Shown here: positions 8,416 to 15,836 of the stretch, piece by piece
How the letters are laid out: each line of letters starts with the position of its first letter
Numbering within the stretch: position 1 is the stretch's first letter
Assembly: GCA_045592105.1 (NCBI GenBank)
Contig: JAZNUB010000026.1
Coordinates: forward strand, 5,062-69,061
DNA length: 64,000 nucleotides
From: SIG636 sp045592105
GTDB taxonomy: Bacteria > Bacillota > Clostridia > Oscillospirales > CAG-382
Reading direction: 5' to 3'
Notes under the pieces: model-generated
Databases searched by the model: none
Told to the model about the DNA's origin: nothing
The model's input: only the letters and a program-made list of their open reading frames with translations
Made by a program: the position numbers and the translations under genes

Positions 8416-8709
8416 TTACATCAAGCTGTCAAAGAACTCAATCGTCTTTGAATCAGCAGTAAGCTTAACAAAAGCCTTTTTCCATGCTGCGGTCTTACCG
8501 TAGTGGTAGCCAAGCCTTTTAGCTTTAGCTTTGCAGTTGATGGTAGTAACCTTTTCTACCTCAACCTTAAAGATTTCTTCAACAGCAGCTTTTATTTCTT
8601 GTTTGTTAGCATCAATTGCAACCTTGAAGGTGTACTTCTTGTCCTGCATATCTGCTATGGAAGCCTCGGTTATAACCGGCTTCAATATAATATCGTAGCA
8701 AGTTTTCAT
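8416..8709 (-). CDS. rplW: 50S ribosomal protein L23
   Basis: L23 is the main docking site for trigger factor and SRP at the tunnel exit. The 97 residues contain KPVITEASIADMQDKKYTFKV at the N-terminus and FKVEVEKVTTINCKAKAKR in the core. Its ATG overlaps the rplD stop by one base (TAATG), so translation is coupled. Confidence 0.97.
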   Translation of the reverse strand: MKTCYDIILKPVITEASIADMQDKKYTFKVAIDANKQEIKAAVEEIFKVEVEKVTTINCKAKAKRLGYHYGKTAAWKKAFVKLTADSKTIEFFDSLM

Positions 8710-9332
8710 TACGCGTAGACCTCCTCTAACTTAGCAACAGCGTCCTTAGCTATAACGAGCTTGTCACAGTTAAGTATGTCGTAAACGTTGATGGTGTTTA
8801 CAGGTGTTGCCTTTACGCCGGGGATGTTACCTGCAGAGCGGTAAACAACCTGATCTGCTTCAGCGGTAACAATAAGGGTTTTGCCGGTTGCGTTTACTGC
8901 CTTAAGGAACTCAGCAACAGCCTTCGTCTTGTATTCGGTCAGTGCGATATTGTCAATAACAATCAGTTCACTGTCGGCTACCTTGGACGAAAGTGCGCTT
9001 CTCATAGCAACCTTCTTAACCTTCTTGTTTATGCTGATCTTATAAAGTCTGGGCTTCGGGCCGAGAGCGACACCACCGTGGGTCCACTGAGGGGAGCGGG
9101 TGCTGCCCTGTCTTGCTCTGCCTGTACCCTTTTGTCTCCAGGGCTTTCTGCCGCCGCCGGAAACTTCGCTTCTTGTAAGTGTGGACTGTGTGCCCTGTCT
9201 CTGATTAAGGAGGTATGCTCTTACAACAGAGTGGAGCACGGGGCCATTAACTTCTGCACCGAAAACAACATCGGAAAGCTCTATCTCACCGCAGTTGCCG
9301 CCTTGCATATTGAGTATGTTAAGTTTAGGCAT
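8709..9332 (-). CDS. rplD: 50S ribosomal protein L4
   Basis: L4 is a primary 23S-binding protein whose extended loop reaches the peptide tunnel. In gammaproteobacteria it represses the S10 operon through the leader RNA. The 207 residues include the loop region RSEVSGGGRKPWRQKGTGRA (about residues 54-73) and the C-terminal domain ending VAKDAVAKLEEVYA. The leader described upstream of rpsJ makes autoregulation plausible here, but L4 involvement is not shown by the sequence. Confidence 0.98.
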   Translation of the reverse strand: MPKLNILNMQGGNCGEIELSDVVFGAEVNGPVLHSVVRAYLLNQRQGTQSTLTRSEVSGGGRKPWRQKGTGRARQGSTRSPQWTHGGVALGPKPRLYKISINKKVKKVAMRSALSSKVADSELIVIDNIALTEYKTKAVAEFLKAVNATGKTLIVTAEADQVVYRSAGNIPGVKATPVNTINVYDILNCDKLVIAKDAVAKLEEVYA

Positions 9333-9344
9333 GTCTTTTCCTCC

Positions 9345-9974
9345 TTATTTTACTGTGTTGCGGATATAAACTATACCGCCGCGGGAACCGGGAACGGCGC
9401 CCTTTATTGCTATAAGGTTCTTCTCTTTGTCAATCTTAACAACGTCAAGATTAAGAGTGGTAACCTTTTCATTACCGTACTGACCAGCCATCTTCTTGTT
9501 CTTCATAACTCTGGAAGGATCGCTGTTAGCGCCCATAGAACCAACCTGACGGTGAACAGGGCCTGTACCGTGGGACATTCTAAGTCTGTGGCAACCCCAT
9601 CTCTTGATAACACCGGAGAAGCCGCGGCCCTTAGTCATACCGGTCACGTCAACCTTCTCGCCAACCTCGAAGGTATCAGCCTTAACTACGTCACCTACGT
9701 TGAGGGAAGCACAGTCTTCAAGTCTGAACTCCTTAAGGTATCTCTTATAAGCCACATCCGCCTTAGCGAAATGACCCTTAAGAGGTTTGCTCAACTTTCT
9801 TTCCTCTATTTCAGAGAAACCAAGCTGAACTGCTTCATAACCGTCCTTCTCAATGGTCTTCTTCTGAACCACCACGCACGGTCCGGCACTGATAACCGTT
9901 ACGGGTATCACATTGCCTTTCTCATCAAAGATCTGCGTCATGCCTATCTTTTTACCGATGATGCCTTTTTTCAT
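9345..9974 (-). CDS. rplC: 50S ribosomal protein L3
   Basis: L3 starts large-subunit assembly and reaches the peptidyl-transferase centre. The 209 residues begin MKKGIIGKKIGMTQIFDEKG and carry the signature GFSGVIKRWGCHRLRMSHGT (about residues 126-145), including the glutamine-methylation-site neighbourhood GSMGANSDPSRV. It starts 120 bases after the rpsJ stop, the widest gap inside the ribosomal block. The spacer may hold a weak secondary promoter (separate entry). Confidence 0.98.
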   Translation of the reverse strand: MKKGIIGKKIGMTQIFDEKGNVIPVTVISAGPCVVVQKKTIEKDGYEAVQLGFSEIEERKLSKPLKGHFAKADVAYKRYLKEFRLEDCASLNVGDVVKADTFEVGEKVDVTGMTKGRGFSGVIKRWGCHRLRMSHGTGPVHRQVGSMGANSDPSRVMKNKKMAGQYGNEKVTTLNLDVVKIDKEKNLIAIKGAVPGSRGGIVYIRNTVK

Positions 9975-10034
9975 TTAATTTTTCCTCCTTACGGTTATTG
10001 GTTACAAAGCACTTAGCCTTGCAACATGACCGTT

Positions 10035-10061
10035 ATTTTACGCTTTACGCGTAATTGTCAA
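10035..10061 (-). promoter_or_regulatory. Possible weak internal promoter between rpsJ and rplC
   Basis: On the minus strand a TTGACA (10061-10056) is followed after 15 bases by TAAAAT (10040-10035). The elements are good but the 15-base spacing is short, so activity would be weak. It would give rplC and the genes below it some transcription independent of the rpsJ leader. The spacer also has several GCGCTTA/GCGTAA-like repeats of no clear role. Confidence 0.3.
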
Positions 10062-10094
10062 TTTGTTTGGTGCGCTTAGCGCTTACGGTTTGAA

Positions 10095-10406
10095 TTAAAG
10101 CTTAATCTCGATATCAACGCCTGCAGGCATTTCGATAGTCATAAGCGCTTCAACTGCCTTCTGAGAGGGCTTAATAATGTCGATAAGACGCTTGTGAGTT
10201 CTGCGTTCAAACTGTTCGCGGCTGTCCTTATACTTGTGAACCGCACGAAGTATTGTGATGATTTCCTTATCGGTGGGAAGCGGGATAGGGCCGGAAACGG
10301 AAGCGCCGTTTCTCTTAGCGGTTTCCACTATCTTCTCTGCGCACTGGTCGATAAGTGTGTGGTCGTAGGATTTAAGACGAATCCTAAGCTTTTCTTTGTT
10401 TGCCAT
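10095..10406 (-). CDS. rpsJ: 30S ribosomal protein S10
   Basis: S10 is a small-subunit head protein that also acts in transcription antitermination with NusB and couples ribosomes to NusG. The 103 residues include RLKSYDHTLIDQCAEKIVETA, the GPIPLPTDKEIITILRAVHK loop and SREQFERRTHKRLIDII. It is the first gene of the block. Its AGGAGG ribosome-binding site is nine bases upstream of the ATG, at the end of a structured leader of about 180 bases. Confidence 0.98.
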   Translation of the reverse strand: MANKEKLRIRLKSYDHTLIDQCAEKIVETAKRNGASVSGPIPLPTDKEIITILRAVHKYKDSREQFERRTHKRLIDIIKPSQKAVEALMTIEMPAGVDIEIKL

Positions 10407-10587
10407 GTTTTGTGCCTCCTAATTAATAATATAAAGTATTCAACTTGGTGGCAGGGTCTTAACACGCTGTCGGGCGTTTCAAACAACACCCTTAAAAAAG
10501 CGCTTTTCCCATCGCCCGATTGACGGACATACTCCACGGAAATTACCTGCATGGCGGCAGCAACTTCCCGCTTCATCGCACTCAAGC
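10407..10587 (-). promoter_or_regulatory. Structured 5' leader of the S10-spc operon
   Basis: This is the leader between the predicted start site (about 10587) and rpsJ. Read on the minus strand, CGGGCG (10518-10513) can pair with CGCCCG (10476-10471). Alternatively GGGUGUU (10491-10485) pairs with AACGCCC (10478-10472) as a 7-bp hairpin with a 6-base loop. Both use the same downstream arm, so they exclude each other. A further AGGGU/ACCCU pairing (10492-10488 with 10457-10453) is possible. This is the architecture expected of an r-protein-sensing attenuator. The bound protein cannot be named from sequence. No open frame here looks like a real gene. Confidence 0.55.
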
Positions 10588-10593
10588 CCTATA

Positions 10594-10622
10594 AGTATAC
10601 CAAAACCTTTGTGCAATTGCAA
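10594..10622 (-). promoter_or_regulatory. Sigma-A promoter of the S10-spc operon
   Basis: On the minus strand, TTGCAA (10622-10617), a 17-base spacer and TATACT (10599-10594) form a good sigma-A promoter. The start is expected near 10587. It is the only strong promoter seen for the whole ribosomal block. Confidence 0.8.
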
Positions 10623-10739
10623 TAGTTTTCTACAAAAAAATATATGTTTTGTGCCAAAAATATTGTAAACATTTTGTGAACTTGAAAGGCGTTTTTTCTA
10701 ATTATTGTAAAACCCCTTTTATTTTGAGAAACAATGTGC

Positions 10740-10745
10740 TATAAT
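10740..10745 (+). promoter_or_regulatory. Probable -10 element of the phosphohexomutase gene
   Basis: A perfect TATAAT lies 34 bases before the ATG of the plus-strand phosphohexomutase. The matching -35 at 17 bases upstream is TTTTAT (10717-10722), which is weak, so the -35 assignment is uncertain. Confidence 0.55.
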
Positions 10746-10779
10746 TATCGCAGTATATATAAAGGAAGGTTTTTAGCTT

Positions 10780-12498
10780 ATGCTTAATATGTATAACAAA
10801 TGGCTTAACTCCCCCTGTGTTGACGAGCAGACTAAAGAGGAGCTGCGCGCAATAGCGAATAACGAGGAGGAGATAATTGCAAGGTTTGGCGTACCGATGG
10901 AGTTTGGTACGGCAGGTCTTCGCAGTATAATGACGGCAGGCACAGGCAGAATGAACGTATACACCGTTGCCCACACCACGGCAGGGCTTGCAAAGCTTAT
11001 TCTTGACAAAGGCGGCAAGGACCGCGGTGTTGCAGTTGCTTATGACAGCCGCATAAACTCCACCCTATTCGCTAAGGCTGCAAGCGAGGTGCTTGCGGCT
11101 AACGGGATAAAGGTTTATTTCTTTGAAAGCCTGCGCCCCACGCCTGAGCTTTCGTTTGCTATCCTGCATTTAAATTGTATCGCAGGTATAAACATTACAG
11201 CTTCTCACAACGCTATGGAATATAACGGCTACAAGGTTTATTGGGAGGATGGCGCACAGCTTCCGCCTGACCATGCCGCTGTTGTTTCCGCAGCCGTTGC
11301 TGATACCGATATATTTGAGGGTGTTAAACGTATGCCCTTTGACAAGGCAGTAAGCCAAGGGATAATAGAGATAATAGGCAAAGAGCTTGACGAGGCTTAT
11401 CTTGAAGCAGTTCTTGCTTGCCGCGTTTGCCCCGATGCTACCGAAAACTATGGTGACAGCCTTAATATCATATACACACCTTTGCACGGCGCAGGCTACA
11501 GGCTTGTTCCTGAGGTTTTGAAGCGCGCAGGCATCAACAACCTCCGCGTTGTACCCTCACAGGCAGAGCCTGATGGGCGCTTCCCCACCGTTAAATCACC
11601 CAACCCCGAAAGCAAGGAATGCTTTGCAGACGGTATAGATATGGCGCTTTCCGCAGGCGGCGCGTGCGACCTTATTCTTGCAACCGACCCCGATAGCGAC
11701 CGTGTTGGTATCGTTGTTAAGGATGCAAGCGGCTTGTTTGTTCCCTTCTCCGGCAATCAGGTTGGCGCATTGCTTATTGAATACATCATTAAGGGCAGAA
11801 AAGAAAAAGGCACAATGCCCGCTAACCCCTGTGCGGTTAAAAGCATTGTTTCCAGCGCTATGTTCGATGCTGTTTGTATGGCTAACGGCGTTAGCTGTAT
11901 GAGCGTGCTTACAGGCTTTAAGTTTATCGGCGAAAAGATTAAGGAATTTGAACAGACAGGCTCACACGGGTTTATTCTCGGTTATGAGGAAAGCTACGGT
12001 TATCTGCCCGGCACCTACGCCCGCGATAAGGATGCGGTTGCTACCTCCCTGCTTATTGCAGAGATGGCGGCATACTATAAGTCGCAAGGTAAAACCCTTT
12101 ACAGCGTGCTTATGGAAATGTACGAAAAGTATGGCTATTACAAGGAGCTTGGCATTAGCAACGTGGTAAAAGGCATAGACCCGATGAAGACCATGCGTGA
12201 GAAGATGGCAACGCTTCGTGCCGATGCGCTTAGGGAGATAGACGGTGTTGAGGTTTTGCGTATCAGAGATTACAAATCTGGCGAGATAACAAACCTTAAG
12301 GACCACAGCGTTTCTTCTACAAATCTTCCCTCCTCCAACGTTTTGTATTATGAGCTTGCAGACGGTAGCACCTACATAATTCGCCCCTCCGGTACTGAGC
12401 CCAAGATAAAAGTATACGTGCTTGCAAAAGGCTCATCTCTTGCAGAGGTGGACAAAAAGCTTTTAGGCTTTGGCGAATTTACAAAAACCTTGTTTTAA
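10780..12498 (+). CDS. Phospho-sugar mutase (phosphoglucomutase/phosphomannomutase family)
   Basis: Members of the alpha-D-phosphohexomutase superfamily interconvert hexose 1- and 6-phosphates through a phosphoserine. The 572-residue product shows all four domains. The phosphoserine loop is TASHN with Ser142, where the usual proline is alanine (TASHNA). The magnesium loop is DPDSDR (from residue 303), the sugar-binding loop is GYEESYGY, and the C-terminal phosphate-binding loop is RPSGTEPKIKVY. The length and the DPDSDR/GYEESYG combination resemble the long PgcA-type phosphoglucomutases of Firmicutes, which supply glucose 1-phosphate for wall and glycan precursors. Sugar preference cannot be read from sequence. 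The gene stands alone between its own -10 element and a strong terminator. An AAGGAAGG site precedes the ATG. Confidence 0.93.
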   Translation: MLNMYNKWLNSPCVDEQTKEELRAIANNEEEIIARFGVPMEFGTAGLRSIMTAGTGRMNVYTVAHTTAGLAKLILDKGGKDRGVAVAYDSRINSTLFAKAASEVLAANGIKVYFFESLRPTPELSFAILHLNCIAGINITASHNAMEYNGYKVYWEDGAQLPPDHAAVVSAAVADTDIFEGVKRMPFDKAVSQGIIEIIGKELDEAYLEAVLACRVCPDATENYGDSLNIIYTPLHGAGYRLVPEVLKRAGINNLRVVPSQAEPDGRFPTVKSPNPESKECFADGIDMALSAGGACDLILATDPDSDRVGIVVKDASGLFVPFSGNQVGALLIEYIIKGRKEKGTMPANPCAVKSIVSSAMFDAVCMANGVSCMSVLTGFKFIGEKIKEFEQTGSHGFILGYEESYGYLPGTYARDKDAVATSLLIAEMAAYYKSQGKTLYSVLMEMYEKYGYYKELGISNVVKGIDPMKTMREKMATLRADALREIDGVEVLRIRDYKSGEITNLKDHSVSSTNLPSSNVLYYELADGSTYIIRPSGTEPKIKVYVLAKGSSLAEVDKKLLGFGEFTKTLF

Positions 12499-12525
12499 CG
12501 GTTAAAGTATCCCCAAAATAAACAC

Positions 12526-12563
12526 GGCACTCTTCAGTTGGTTGAAGAGTGCCTTTGTTTTTT
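12526..12563 (+). terminator. Intrinsic terminator after the phosphohexomutase
   Basis: A perfect 11-bp stem (GGCACTCTTCA / TGAAGAGTGCC) with a 6-base loop is followed by TTTGTTTTTT. The opposite strand has only a weaker T-rich tail, so it may also stop the minus-strand gene at 12584, less efficiently. Confidence 0.92.
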
Positions 12564-12583
12564 ACTGATTATATAAGAATAAA

Positions 12584-13270
12584 TCAAACTTTATCGTTGG
12601 TTTGGTCGCCATTGCCGTTTATGGGGATAGCATCACCAAGATAGGTGGGCTTTACCTTGAATATACACGCAAAAAAATCTTTATTCCTTGCAAGTATCTC
12701 CCGCATAGTAAACTGCGTTTGACCAACGTACACGCGATAGTCCGAATGCACGCCGTATGCCTCTATCCCCAATTCGCGCGCGATATACAAAGCCCTATAT
12801 AAATGGTATTCCTGCGTTACTATCAGCATTTTTTCAACGCCAAATATCTCTTTTGCCCTGTAAACGCTTTCATACGTAGAAAAGCCCGCGTGATCCATAA
12901 AAATGTCTGATGAAGGAACGCCCTTATCAATAGCAAACTGCTTCATAGCGTTCACCTCGTCGTAGGGGACGGTGCCGTGGTCACCACTCATAAGAAGCTT
13001 GGGTGCCGCACCGTTTTGATACAGCGCAACGCCGCATAACAGCCTATCCTCCAGCATATCGCTTGGCGTTTCACCGTTCACCTTACAGCCCAGAACAAGT
13101 ATACAGTCCACACCCTCAAGCTTTGCCGCTTCCTCCGCTGTAAGCAGCTTGGCTTTACCAACGCTTTTAACGTATCCGTTTATACCAAAAACCCCAAGGA
13201 AGCCCAAAAGCATTCCCAAAGCCGCCACTAACGCTATGGATATAAGTATAGTTTTAGTTTTCTTTTTCAT
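12584..13270 (-). CDS. SanA/YdcF-family (DUF218) membrane-anchored protein
   Basis: DUF218/SanA proteins are envelope proteins with a Rossmann-like domain. E. coli SanA affects envelope permeability but no reaction is firmly established. The chosen ATG (MKKKTKTILIS) has GGAGA eight bases upstream, giving 228 residues. One membrane segment at about residues 7-27 is followed by an outside domain with the family motifs ILVLGCKV, MLEDRLLCGVALYQNGAAPKLLMSGD and VTQEYHLYRALYIARELG, the last holding the conserved His/Arg region. A terminator separates it from the racemase gene upstream, so it may be expressed by read-through or by an unseen promoter. Confidence 0.85.
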   Translation of the reverse strand: MKKKTKTILISIALVAALGMLLGFLGVFGINGYVKSVGKAKLLTAEEAAKLEGVDCILVLGCKVNGETPSDMLEDRLLCGVALYQNGAAPKLLMSGDHGTVPYDEVNAMKQFAIDKGVPSSDIFMDHAGFSTYESVYRAKEIFGVEKMLIVTQEYHLYRALYIARELGIEAYGVHSDYRVYVGQTQFTMREILARNKDFFACIFKVKPTYLGDAIPINGNGDQTNDKV

Positions 13271-13283
13271 TACTATTCTCCAA

Positions 13284-13326
13284 TAAAAACGCAAAGTTCG
13301 GGTGCCTTAATAACCAGCACCCGAAC
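13284..13326 (-). terminator. Terminator after the LarA-type racemase gene
   Basis: On the minus strand a perfect 10-bp stem, GTTCGGGTGC / GCACCCGAAC (13326-13317 with 13305-13296), with an 11-base loop is followed by TTTGCGTTTTTATT. It ends the three-gene hydroxyacid operon before the SanA-like gene. Confidence 0.85.
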
Positions 13327-13337
13327 CATAACAGCCT

Positions 13338-14612
13338 TTATTTCACGATAACTGCAATACCATCAGGAATAACGGTTATCTTACTGTTTTTGCCCACGAT
13401 TGCATCTGCTTTTTCCATTGCCTCCTCAAGTGTAAAGGCGTGTTGAATGTGCATAGCCTTTATCATCTCAGGGCTGCAATGCTTGCTTACAAGTATAACC
13501 GTGCATTTTGTTAATATACGCGCAAGAATCTGCGCTTCCCATTGGTCAAATTCCGTTTCAGATGGATGAACACCGTTTATCGCATCGTATGCATCCTTTG
13601 CAGAGGGCTTATCCGCAAGCAGCTTATAGAAAAACTCGCCGCCGTGACCATCCATACAAGAAGAAGCTATTATTACAACGCCGCCTTCTTTAACGCAAGC
13701 TTCCCCTGCCGTCATCCCCTTAACCGTTTGATATATGTTTTGATCCAAGGGATAGCCGCCGTTAGTGGTAACAACTATATCGGCAGGAATAGCCTCAACC
13801 TGCGCCATAGAAGCCACAAACTCACAGCCCTTTGCGTGCGCTTTGCTTAAATCGCCCGCAAAAGCAGCGATAACCTCTTTTTCGCTGTTTATAACAACGT
13901 TAAGGATAAAGCAAAGCCCTGCCGCCTGCGCCGCAAACAGCATATCCTTATGCACGGGGTTTTCTGCAAGGCTACCCGCACGCGCGTGCTTATTAGCGAT
14001 AAACAACGCGTTATGATTCCAAAGCACGGTCTTTTTAGAAGCTATGCCAGGAAGCACGGACTTGCGCCCACCTGAAAAGCCTGCAAAGAAATGCGGCTCT
14101 ATAAACCCTTCGGAAACAAGCAGGTCACACTCTGCGGCAAGCTTGTTAATCCACAGCTCACCACCGGACGGAAGGATGCCCTTGAAAGCCATATCCTCGT
14201 CCTTATAAGCATCGTGCACAACTATCTCTTCGTTTGCAACTATTTCCGCACCGTATTTTGCCACAAGCTCGTCATGAGTTGTGGGGCGGTGCATCCCCGT
14301 TGCCACAAGAATGGTGATACGGCAATCCTTATTGGTACTGCGTATCTCCTTCAAAAGCACGGGCATTGTTACTGCGCTGGGTACGGGGCGCGTATGGTCG
14401 CTGGAGATAATAACTATATGCTTTTTGCCAACAGCAAGCGTTGCTAAACGCTCGGACTCTATGGGGTTAGCAAGTGCTTGCTCCACAAGCTCGGTCTGCC
14501 CTGCTTTCGGCTTATACTCCTCAGAGCGGCTGACAAGCACCCCTGCCAGCCTATCCTCGGGAACGTTAAGCTCTAAATGTTCTTTAAAATACGGTAAACT
14601 AAAGCTTGCCAT
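13338..14612 (-). CDS. LarA-family nickel-pincer hydroxyacid racemase (lactate or malate type)
   Basis: LarA enzymes invert 2-hydroxyacids by hydride transfer to a nickel-pincer nucleotide bound to a lysine. The 424 residues carry DHTRP (72-76), GMHR (106-109), EPHFF and SGGRKSVLPG. The residues matching the Lactiplantibacillus LarA cofactor site fall at the same numbers: His108, His174, Lys184 (the pincer attachment site) and His200. So it looks catalytically complete. It starts two bases after the malic-enzyme stop with no clear ribosome-binding site, which suggests coupled translation. The superfamily includes racemases for malate, phenyllactate and 2-hydroxyglutarate. The neighbours favour malate or lactate, but specificity is inferred only. 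The cofactor genes larB, larC and larE are not in this window. Confidence 0.88.
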   Translation of the reverse strand: MASFSLPYFKEHLELNVPEDRLAGVLVSRSEEYKPKAGQTELVEQALANPIESERLATLAVGKKHIVIISSDHTRPVPSAVTMPVLLKEIRSTNKDCRITILVATGMHRPTTHDELVAKYGAEIVANEEIVVHDAYKDEDMAFKGILPSGGELWINKLAAECDLLVSEGFIEPHFFAGFSGGRKSVLPGIASKKTVLWNHNALFIANKHARAGSLAENPVHKDMLFAAQAAGLCFILNVVINSEKEVIAAFAGDLSKAHAKGCEFVASMAQVEAIPADIVVTTNGGYPLDQNIYQTVKGMTAGEACVKEGGVVIIASSCMDGHGGEFFYKLLADKPSAKDAYDAINGVHPSETEFDQWEAQILARILTKCTVILVSKHCSPEMIKAMHIQHAFTLEEAMEKADAIVGKNSKITVIPDGIAVIVK

Positions 14613-14614
14613 AA

Positions 14615-15808
14615 TTATATTCTTGCAACGCCTGTCTTGCGTGCCGCTTCTGCAACTGCCTGTGCAACTGCCTTGCCTACTCTGGGATCAAACGCTGCGG
14701 GCATAATGTATTCGGGGCTAAGCTCTTCGTCGGTAATAAGGCTTGCTATCGCTTCTGCTGCTGCAAGCTTCATTTCCTCGTTTATGTCAGACGCACGAAC
14801 GTCGAAAGCACCTCTGAATATGCCGGGGAACGCGAGACCGTTGTTTATCTGGTTCGGGAAGTCGCTTCTGCCGGTAGCTATAACCTTTGCGCCGCCAAGC
14901 TTAGCATCATCGGGGTAAATTTCGGGCGTGGGGTTAGCACAAGCAAATACGATAGCGTCCTTAGCCATGGTCTTAACCATATCAACGCTAACCATATTGG
15001 GTGCGGAAACGCCGATGAACACGTCTGCACCAACAAGAACGTCGGCAAGTGTGCCTGCTTTCTTGTCAAGGTTGGTAACAAGCGCCATCTCGTCCTTAAT
15101 AGGATTCATACCCTTTTCTCTGCCGGCGTAGATTGCGCCGTTTCTGTCGCAAAGGGTTATGTTCTTACAGCCTGCGGAAAGAAGCAAGCGGCAGATGGAG
15201 ATAGCAGCAGCGCCTGCGCCGTTGATAACTATCTTAATGTCTTCCTTATTCTTGCCAACAACCTTTAAAGCGTTGGTAAGACCTGCAAGAGTAACAATAG
15301 CGGTACCGTGCTGGTCATCATGGAAAATCGGAATGTCACAAACTTCCTTAAGCTTCTTTTCTATCTCAAAGCAACGGGGCGCGGAAATATCCTCAAGGTT
15401 TACGCCGCCAAAGCTGCCGGATATAAGCTGGATAGTGCGAACGATATCGTCCACCTCTTTGCTCTTAATGCAGAGGGGGAACGCATCAACGTCACCAAAC
15501 GCCTTAAAGAGAACGCACTTGCCTTCCATAACTGGCATACCAGCCTCGGGGCCGATATCGCCAAGACCAAGAACAGCCGTACCGTCGGTTACAACAAGGC
15601 ACATATTCCATCTTCTCGTAAGCTCGTAGGACTTATTAACGTCCTTTTGTATCTCAAGGCAGGGGGTAGCAACGCCGGGAGTGTATGCCAAGGAAAGGTC
15701 CTTCTTGTCCTTAACCTCAACGGTGGTTACAACCTCTATTTTGCCCTTCTTTTCGTAGTGCAGCGCAAGGCTTTCTTCCGCGATAGTCATTTTCTTTTCT
15801 TCACTCAT
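14615..15808 (-). CDS. NAD(P)-dependent malic enzyme
   Basis: Malic enzyme oxidatively decarboxylates L-malate to pyruvate and CO2. The 397 residues match the short bacterial form without the phosphotransacetylase-like tail. Visible are LAYTPGVATP (with the catalytic tyrosine), GLGDIGPEAGMPVMEGKCVL (with the lysine), the metal-binding FHDDQHGTA and the dinucleotide motif GAGAAAISICRLL (about residues 197-209). Coenzyme preference is not obvious. It has GGAGC nine bases upstream and sits between an Ldh2-type dehydrogenase and a LarA-type racemase, which points to growth on hydroxyacids or a fermentative malate/pyruvate shunt. Confidence 0.95.
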   Translation of the reverse strand: MSEEKKMTIAEESLALHYEKKGKIEVVTTVEVKDKKDLSLAYTPGVATPCLEIQKDVNKSYELTRRWNMCLVVTDGTAVLGLGDIGPEAGMPVMEGKCVLFKAFGDVDAFPLCIKSKEVDDIVRTIQLISGSFGGVNLEDISAPRCFEIEKKLKEVCDIPIFHDDQHGTAIVTLAGLTNALKVVGKNKEDIKIVINGAGAAAISICRLLLSAGCKNITLCDRNGAIYAGREKGMNPIKDEMALVTNLDKKAGTLADVLVGADVFIGVSAPNMVSVDMVKTMAKDAIVFACANPTPEIYPDDAKLGGAKVIATGRSDFPNQINNGLAFPGIFRGAFDVRASDINEEMKLAAAEAIASLITDEELSPEYIMPAAFDPRVGKAVAQAVAEAARKTGVARI

Positions 15809-15836
15809 ATCAAATAAGCTCCTTAAAATTTATAAA

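Noticed and set aside
10328..10585. An 85-codon minus-strand frame covering the rpsJ leader
   Set aside because: It runs into rpsJ in another frame, its start has no proper ribosome-binding site, and the region is better explained as a structured leader.
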